A DNA stretch of 8,896 bases, taken from the NCBI RefSeq assembly GCF_900096905.1, contig NZ_FMYI01000017.1, positions 1 through 8,896 on the forward strand. The letters are read 5' to 3'. Position 1 is the first letter of the stretch, and each line of letters begins with the position of its first letter. Position numbers and translations under genes: made by a program. The notes under the pieces were generated by a model. That model was not told where the DNA came from. It made no database searches and saw nothing but the letters and a program-made list of their open reading frames with translations. Shown piece after piece: positions 5,282-8,896 of the stretch. The stretch comes from Pelagirhabdus alkalitolerans (GTDB lineage: Bacteria > Bacillota > Bacilli > Bacillales > Amphibacillaceae).

Positions 5282-6991
5282 ATGAGTTATCAAGCTCTTT
5301 ATCGCGTGTGGCGACCGCAAAACTTCGCTGATGTTGTGGGACAATCTCATATTACGAGAACGCTGAAAAATGCGATTGTAAAAGAGCAATTCTCACATGC
5401 TTATTTATTCTCAGGTCCACGAGGAACAGGAAAAACAAGCGCGGCTAAGATTTTTGCAAAAGCGATTAATTGTGAAAAAGCGCCAGTAGAGGAACCTTGT
5501 GGTGAATGTTCATCATGTGAAGGCATCCAAACAGGTGCTATTTCGGATGTAATGGAAATCGATGCTGCATCGAATAATGGTGTTGAACAAATTCGTGATA
5601 TTCGCGATAAAGTGAAATATGCACCGACCGCTGTTCGCTATAAAGTTTATATTATTGATGAAGTGCATATGCTATCGATCGGTGCTTTTAACGCATTATT
5701 AAAAACGTTGGAAGAGCCACCTAAGCATGTTATTTTCATTTTGGCTACGACGGAACCACATAAGATTCCACTTACGATTATCTCAAGGTGTCAACGGTTC
5801 GACTTCAAACGAATCACTCAGCGAACGTTAATTGACCGGATGAAGACAGTTATGAACGATTCATCTATTCAAATTGATGAGTATGCTTATCAAACCATTG
5901 CACTCGCTGCTGAAGGCGGGATGCGAGATGCTTTAAGTCTTCTTGACCAGGCGATCTCATATAGTGAAGGACAGGTCACGTTAGATGATGTGTTAGCTAT
6001 TACAGGTTCTGTTGCACAGACACAATTGACGCGCTTAACGGAGTTATTAGTTGAAGAGTCGATTTATGAAGCCCTTCGTGAGGTCGATCAGTTTATTCAA
6101 AATGGTAAAGATCCCGGTCGGTTTATTCATGATTATATTTACTTTCTTCGTGATTTGCTCGTCTATCAAAGTGCTGGTGATGTCGAAGATTTATTAGAAC
6201 GATCCATGATTGATCCAGCTTTTAAAACACTTTCAGATCAGTTATCACCTGAATGGATTCAAAATGCGATTGCTGAACTAAATCAATGCCAACAGGATAT
6301 GCGGTGGACGAATAGCCCGAAAGTATTTATCGAGATCGCTATTTTAAAATTGGCTGAGACAAAGACAGATCAAGGAATGAACGATCAACAGCCTGAACAA
6401 ATTTTGCAGTTAACGAAAAAGCTTGATAAACTCGAACAAGAATTAAAACAAATAAAAGAAAGTCCAGCTACAAAACAACAAGAAACAGCATCACCAAAAC
6501 CGCAAAAACGTGCGCCAGTGTCTAAAAACAGCTATAAGATTCCACATGAGCGAATAAGGGATGCATTAGAACGAGCTGAAAAGCCGCATCTAAAAACGGT
6601 TCATAATCAATGGCCAGCGTTTATGCAGCGTCTTAAGCAAGAAAGTGCACCAGCAGCTGCGACTTTACAAGAAGCTAAACCTGTAGCAGCCGCGTCTGAT
6701 GTCCTCATTATTGCGTTCAGGTATGATATTCATTGTTCACTATCATTAGATCATAAAGAGAAGATCGAAAACTTGCTATTAGAATTAACATCACAACCGA
6801 TGACGTTTATTCCGATTCCTGAGCCGGCGTGGCAGAAGGTACGTCAAGATTTCTTAGCAAAGCAACAACGTCAAGAGACAGATAGTGATTCATCTCAGGA
6901 AGAAACGTCGTCTCAAGAAGAAGATCCTCTTATTGCAGAGGCAAGAAAGCTAGTCGGTGATGATTTATTAGAAATAAAAGATTCACAATAA
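5282..6991 (+). CDS. dnaX: DNA polymerase III subunit gamma/tau
   Basis: This is the clamp-loader ATPase of the replisome; it loads the beta sliding clamp and links polymerase to helicase. The 569-residue product starts with the AAA+ core. Walker A is GPRGTGKTS at residues 45-53, and a zinc-binding set is C64, C73, C76 and C79. Walker B is VYIIDEVH at 122-129. Sensor 1 is near ATTEPH (155-160), the SRC arginine-finger motif at 168-170 and sensor 2 in GGMRDALSLLDQ (212-223). Domain III runs to about 360. A charged, Q/K/P-rich linker lies at roughly 361-415, then a tau-like C-terminal domain with DVLIIAFRYDIHC at 473-485 and an acidic tail with ETDSDSSQEETSSQEED. AGAGAGGA before the ATG (5263-5270) is an acceptable ribosome binding site. 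No A-rich slippery heptamer is seen, so a separate gamma product is not supported. It heads the dnaX-ebfC-recR-yaaL cluster. Confidence 0.96.
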   Translation: MSYQALYRVWRPQNFADVVGQSHITRTLKNAIVKEQFSHAYLFSGPRGTGKTSAAKIFAKAINCEKAPVEEPCGECSSCEGIQTGAISDVMEIDAASNNGVEQIRDIRDKVKYAPTAVRYKVYIIDEVHMLSIGAFNALLKTLEEPPKHVIFILATTEPHKIPLTIISRCQRFDFKRITQRTLIDRMKTVMNDSSIQIDEYAYQTIALAAEGGMRDALSLLDQAISYSEGQVTLDDVLAITGSVAQTQLTRLTELLVEESIYEALREVDQFIQNGKDPGRFIHDYIYFLRDLLVYQSAGDVEDLLERSMIDPAFKTLSDQLSPEWIQNAIAELNQCQQDMRWTNSPKVFIEIAILKLAETKTDQGMNDQQPEQILQLTKKLDKLEQELKQIKESPATKQQETASPKPQKRAPVSKNSYKIPHERIRDALERAEKPHLKTVHNQWPAFMQRLKQESAPAAATLQEAKPVAAASDVLIIAFRYDIHCSLSLDHKEKIENLLLELTSQPMTFIPIPEPAWQKVRQDFLAKQQRQETDSDSSQEETSSQEEDPLIAEARKLVGDDLLEIKDSQ

Positions 6992-7020
6992 AATAAAGGA
7001 ATTTTCAAGGAGGAATACCC

Positions 7021-7347
7021 ATGCGTGGTAACCAAGGTAATATGAATAAAATGATGAAACAAATGCAAAAAATGCAAAAAGACATGATGAAAGCTCAAGA
7101 AGAACTTCAAGAAATGAGCTTTGAAGCAACAGCAGGTGGCGGTATGGTCAAAGTCATCGCTAATGGGAAGAAAGAAATTGTCGATGTAACGATTAATGAG
7201 GAAGTTGTTGACCCAGATGATGTTGATATGTTGCAAGATTTAATTATTGCTGCAACAAATGAAGTACTAACTAAAGTAGACGAAACATCAAATGAAAAAA
7301 TGGGCAAATTCACCCAAGGCATGAATTTACCTGGAGGCATGTTCTAG
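7021..7347 (+). CDS. ebfC: YbaB/EbfC-family nucleoid-associated protein (YaaK)
   Basis: YbaB/EbfC proteins are small homodimeric DNA-binding proteins associated with the nucleoid and almost always encoded between dnaX and recR. The 108-residue product begins with a Met/Lys/Gln-rich amphipathic helix, NMNKMMKQMQKMQKDMMKAQ. The conserved beta-sheet follows with TAGGGMVKVIANGKKEIVDV, then EEVVDPDDVDMLQDLIIAATNEV, and it ends in GMNLPGGMF. It matches B. subtilis YaaK nearly end to end from memory. AAGGAGGA at 7007-7014 with 6-base spacing fixes the ATG. It lies 29 bases after dnaX, and its stop codon overlaps the recR ribosome binding site, so it is certainly co-transcribed. Its exact cellular role remains uncertain in the family. 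Confidence 0.94.
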   Translation: MRGNQGNMNKMMKQMQKMQKDMMKAQEELQEMSFEATAGGGMVKVIANGKKEIVDVTINEEVVDPDDVDMLQDLIIAATNEVLTKVDETSNEKMGKFTQGMNLPGGMF

Positions 7348-7363
7348 GAGGGGATTGTTAGTG
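7346..7363 (+). promoter_or_regulatory. ribosome binding site that fixes the recR GTG start
   Basis: AGGAGGGG at 7346-7353 starts on the second base of the ebfC stop codon. The GTG at 7361 is 7 bases downstream, an ideal distance. An in-frame TTG at 7355 lies only one base from this site and is too close to be used. Confidence 0.8.
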
Positions 7364-7957
7364 TATTATCCAGAACCGATTTCAAAGCTGATTGACAGCT
7401 TTACAAAATTGCCAGGGATCGGACCGAAAACAGCGGTTCGACTGGCTTTTTTTGTTTTAAATATGAAAGAAGACGATGTGTTAGACTTCGCAAAAGCACT
7501 TGTCAATGCTAAACGAGAGTTAACGCATTGTAGCACATGTGGTCATATTACTGATCAGGATCCGTGTTCAATTTGTAGTGATGGGACAAGAGATGAATCC
7601 GTCATCTGTGTCGTTCAAGACCCTAAAGACGTCATTGCTATGGAAAAAATGCGAGAGTTTAATGGTCGCTATCATGTTCTTCATGGAACGATCTCGCCTA
7701 TGGATGGCATTGGGCCTGAAGATATTAATGTACCACCACTGATCGATCGGTTAAAAGACGAAAAGGTAAACGAGCTGATTTTGGCCACGAATCCAAATGT
7801 AGAAGGCGAAGCAACAGCGATGTACATTTCACGCTTAGTTAAACCGTCAGGCATAAAAATATCACGAATTGCGAGTGGCTTACCTATGGGTGGCGATTTA
7901 GAATATGCTGATGAAGTAACGCTATCCAAGGCCATGGAAGGAAGACGTGAACTTTAA
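7361..7957 (+). CDS. recR: recombination mediator protein RecR
   Basis: RecR works with RecO (and RecF) to load RecA on SSB-coated single-stranded DNA during gap repair. Starting at the GTG (7361) the protein has 198 residues, beginning MYYPEPISKL, the usual RecR length and N-terminus (B. subtilis MQYPEPISKL). A helix-hairpin-helix, LPGIGPKTAVRLAF, occupies 17-30. A four-cysteine zinc finger uses C57, C60, C69 and C72. The Toprim domain spans about 80-175, with VVQDPKD at 84-90 and TNPNVEGEATA at 143-153. The C-terminus GGDLEYADEVTLSKAMEGRREL is typical. An in-frame TTG six bases earlier (7355) would add two residues but sits against the ribosome binding site, so I reject it. The gene is 13 bases from ebfC and 14 from the preferred yaaL start. 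Confidence 0.95.
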   Translation: MYYPEPISKLIDSFTKLPGIGPKTAVRLAFFVLNMKEDDVLDFAKALVNAKRELTHCSTCGHITDQDPCSICSDGTRDESVICVVQDPKDVIAMEKMREFNGRYHVLHGTISPMDGIGPEDINVPPLIDRLKDEKVNELILATNPNVEGEATAMYISRLVKPSGIKISRIASGLPMGGDLEYADEVTLSKAMEGRREL

Positions 7958-7974
7958 AGGACGTGATCACGTTG
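7956..7974 (+). promoter_or_regulatory. ribosome binding site that favours a TTG start for yaaL
   Basis: AAAGGACGTGAT at 7956-7967 matches 11 of 12 bases of the full complement to the 16S 3' end (AAAGGAGGTGAT). A TTG at 7972 lies 8 bases after the AGGACG core. The alternative GTG at 7963 falls inside the site itself and cannot be spaced correctly. Confidence 0.65.
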
Positions 7975-8187
7975 TTTAATAGGAAGAAAAAGAAACGAGA
8001 ACTCGAACAACAACTGTTAACAGATATTTTTAAGCTTCAAAAAGATTGGATGCACATAAAAACGATTATTGAAAAAAGTGTAGAACCCAGCGATGAAGGG
8101 TTATACGAATTAAAGGTTGCCCAAGCTAAATATTTTTATCTTCTAGGTGAAGCAAGACGATTAGGTATTCATGCACATCAACGATAA
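7972..8187 (+). CDS. yaaL: DUF2508-family small protein YaaL
   Basis: This is a conserved small protein of unknown function, always found between recR and bofA in Bacillaceae. From the preferred TTG start (7972) it has 71 residues, beginning MFNRKKKKRELEQQLL. The basic N-terminus is followed by predicted helices with DIFKLQKDW, EKSVEPSDEGLYELKVAQAKYFYLLGEARR and a short basic tail. B. subtilis YaaL, as remembered, has a similar short basic N-terminus and the same EPS..LYELKVA.AKYF core. A GTG at 7963 would add three residues (MIT) but lies in the ribosome binding site. The whole protein is charged and helical, with no membrane segment or signal peptide. It is the last gene of the dnaX cluster: its stop codon lies in the loop of the terminator that follows. 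Confidence 0.88.
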   Translation: MFNRKKKKRELEQQLLTDIFKLQKDWMHIKTIIEKSVEPSDEGLYELKVAQAKYFYLLGEARRLGIHAHQR

Positions 8188-8207
8188 TGTTGGTGTGTAC
8201 TTTTTTT
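8172..8207 (+). terminator. terminator overlapping the end of yaaL
   Basis: TGCACATCAAC at 8172-8182 pairs with GTTGGTGTGTA at 8189-8199, an 11-bp stem with two G-U pairs and a 6-base loop. Seven T residues follow at 8201-8207. The yaaL stop codon (8185-8187) is in the loop, so the left arm is coding sequence. It ends the dnaX-ebfC-recR-yaaL transcript before bofA. Confidence 0.75.
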
Positions 8208-8265
8208 ATGATGGACAGCATATCGTAATGGTGATTACCTTATCTTTTTAGAGGAGGATGAAGAG

Positions 8266-8520
8266 ATGAACACTTTATCTATTGCTTTGATCATGTCATT
8301 AGTTATTGGTTTTATCGTTTTTAAAATGAAGCTATTTGAATGGTTGTTTAAAGTGTCTGTTAAATTAATTATTGGCGCAATGGCTTTATTTATTCTGAAT
8401 ATAGTCAGTGGTTACTTAGGCGTGTATATCCCGATTAATCTATTCACCTCGCTTTTTGTCGGTCTATTAGGTATTCCAGGTATTATTGCTCTAGGTCTTT
8501 TTCAATTTTTCATCGTATAA
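8266..8520 (+). CDS. bofA: pro-sigma-K processing inhibitor BofA
   Basis: BofA sits in the outer forespore membrane during sporulation. With SpoIVFA it holds the intramembrane protease SpoIVFB inactive until the forespore signals, delaying pro-sigma-K processing. The 84-residue product is almost entirely hydrophobic, with membrane segments at roughly 4-20, 32-48 and 56-84. It carries the family core YIPINLFTSLFVGLLGIPG at 54-72. Asn45, Asn58 and Thr61 have the same spacing as N48, N61 and T64, residues reported as important for inhibition in B. subtilis BofA. GAGGAGGA at 8251-8258 with 7-base spacing fixes the ATG. Because a terminator precedes it, bofA probably has its own promoter. TGGACA at 8212-8217 is a possible -35 without a good -10. 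It lies just before the rRNA operon, as in B. subtilis. Confidence 0.92.
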   Translation: MNTLSIALIMSLVIGFIVFKMKLFEWLFKVSVKLIIGAMALFILNIVSGYLGVYIPINLFTSLFVGLLGIPGIIALGLFQFFIV

Positions 8521-8620
8521 AAAGAAGTTTAATTTAATGGATAGAGTGGAAAAATAATAACTAGGTGTGAAGGTTAAACTTGTATAGAAAGAGGCGTTTT
8601 AAATTCTTTTAAAAAAATGC

Positions 8621-8650
8621 TTGTGTTCTCTTTTCTACACGTGTTATATT
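8621..8650 (+). promoter_or_regulatory. rrn promoter P1
   Basis: TTGTGT at 8621-8626 and TATATT at 8645-8650 are 18 bases apart. The -10 is extended by TG at 8642-8643. An A/T-rich stretch (about 8597-8617) directly upstream resembles an UP element. Transcription would start near 8657. Confidence 0.6.
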
Positions 8651-8740
8651 ATTCAAGCACTGTTTTTCAGATGCCGTACCACAACCTAATAAGGAACAAC
8701 ATCTTTATGAAAAAGAATTTAAACAAATTTCGAATAAGTA

Positions 8741-8770
8741 TTGACTTCGATAGGTTATCCGTGGTACTAT
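8741..8770 (+). promoter_or_regulatory. rrn promoter P2
   Basis: TTGACT at 8741-8746 (five of six) and TACTAT at 8765-8770 are 18 bases apart, with an A/T-rich upstream stretch from about 8708 to 8739. The predicted start is G8777, which suits the GTP-dependent control of Bacillus rRNA promoters. Confidence 0.7.
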
Positions 8771-8803
8771 AAAGAAGTTGTCGCGAAAAAAGACAACGTA
8801 AAT

Positions 8804-8818
8804 TGATCTTTGAAAACT
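8804..8818 (+). promoter_or_regulatory. boxA-like antitermination element of the rrn leader
   Basis: TGATCTTTGAAAACT resembles the boxA core (TGCTCTTTAA-type) bound by NusB/NusE in rRNA leaders. It lies 34 bases after the predicted P2 start, a sensible place for antitermination of rRNA transcription. Confidence 0.6.
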
Positions 8819-8896
8819 GAACGAAACAACCAGTACGTTAAGAAATGAAGTAAGACAAAAGCTAGTGCTTTTGAACCGAGTTTAGATAAACTTAAC

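Larger units (their letters stand above)
8521..8896 (+). promoter_or_regulatory. ribosomal RNA operon promoter and leader region
   Basis: No protein gene is visible in these 376 bases. They hold an AT-rich stretch after bofA with no clear terminator, two tandem promoters (8621-8650 and 8741-8770), a 5' leader hairpin at 8777-8797, and a boxA-like element at 8804-8818 (TGATCTTTGAAAACT). A second small hairpin lies at 8856-8873. The text around TTTGAAAACTGAACGAAACAA is typical of Bacillus rRNA leaders. The 16S gene itself does not start within the window. Confidence 0.85.

Noticed and set aside
6405..6425. Possible programmed frameshift site in dnaX
   Set aside because: The A-run has only five A residues before G, so it does not form the A-AAA-AAG heptamer, and no strong following hairpin was seen.
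6913..7236. Minus-strand open frame of 107 codons, His/Phe-rich
   Set aside because: Antisense to the dnaX end and ebfC, both unmistakable; its odd composition mirrors the Met/Lys/Glu-rich sense proteins.
7539..7742. Second plus-strand open frame within recR
   Set aside because: Out-of-frame shadow of the RecR Toprim region.
8525..8581. Inverted repeat AAGTTTAA / TTAAACTT after bofA as a terminator
   Set aside because: The arms are only 8 bp, AT-rich and 41 bases apart, with no following T-run.
1..8896. CRISPR array, tRNA genes, transposase or defence genes
   Set aside because: No regularly spaced direct repeats, no tRNA-like cloverleaf and no transposase, integrase or defence-type protein motifs were found on either strand.

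Overview
The window comes from a low-GC, endospore-forming member of the Firmicutes, most likely family Bacillaceae. The gene order tadA - SRP RNA - dnaX - ebfC/yaaK - recR - yaaL - bofA - rrn operon is the classic replication-origin-proximal block of Bacillus subtilis and its relatives. bofA and a spore-type LysM/GH18 enzyme point to sporulation. The genus cannot be fixed from this sequence.

Layout. Positions 1-137 hold the probable tail of an unidentified plus-strand gene and a strong terminator. Positions 138-522 are non-coding; they contain a GC-richer, inverted-repeat-rich block resembling a dispersed repeat seen in Bacillaceae genomes, then AT-rich DNA upstream of proC (523-1335, +). 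A bidirectional terminator separates proC from the convergent, translationally coupled pair dgk-dck (2691-1388, -). Next on the minus strand is a two-LysM GH18 glycosidase of the YaaH/SleL type (4127-2844). It is divergent from tadA (4261-4800, +). The small cytoplasmic (SRP) RNA follows at about 4870-5141 with its own promoter and terminator. The cluster dnaX-ebfC-recR-yaaL (5282-8187, +) has a good sigma-A promoter and ends in a terminator that overlaps the yaaL stop codon. bofA (8266-8520, +) follows. The last ~370 bases are the tandem-promoter and leader region of a ribosomal RNA operon whose 16S gene begins beyond the right edge.

How the genes work together. Most are housekeeping: last step of proline synthesis (proC), deoxynucleoside salvage (dgk, dck), wobble A-to-I editing of tRNA-Arg (tadA), protein targeting (SRP RNA), replication clamp loading (dnaX), nucleoid organisation (ebfC) and recombinational repair (recR). 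The sporulation genes are the YaaH/SleL-like enzyme (spore germination and cortex degradation) and bofA (control of pro-sigma-K processing).

I found no defence island, CRISPR array, complete mobile element or new multi-gene system. The items worth a second look are the repeat block and odd neighbourhood of proC, the tandem hairpins at the left edge, non-ATG starts for recR and yaaL, the terminator embedded in the end of yaaL, and the structure of the rrn leader.
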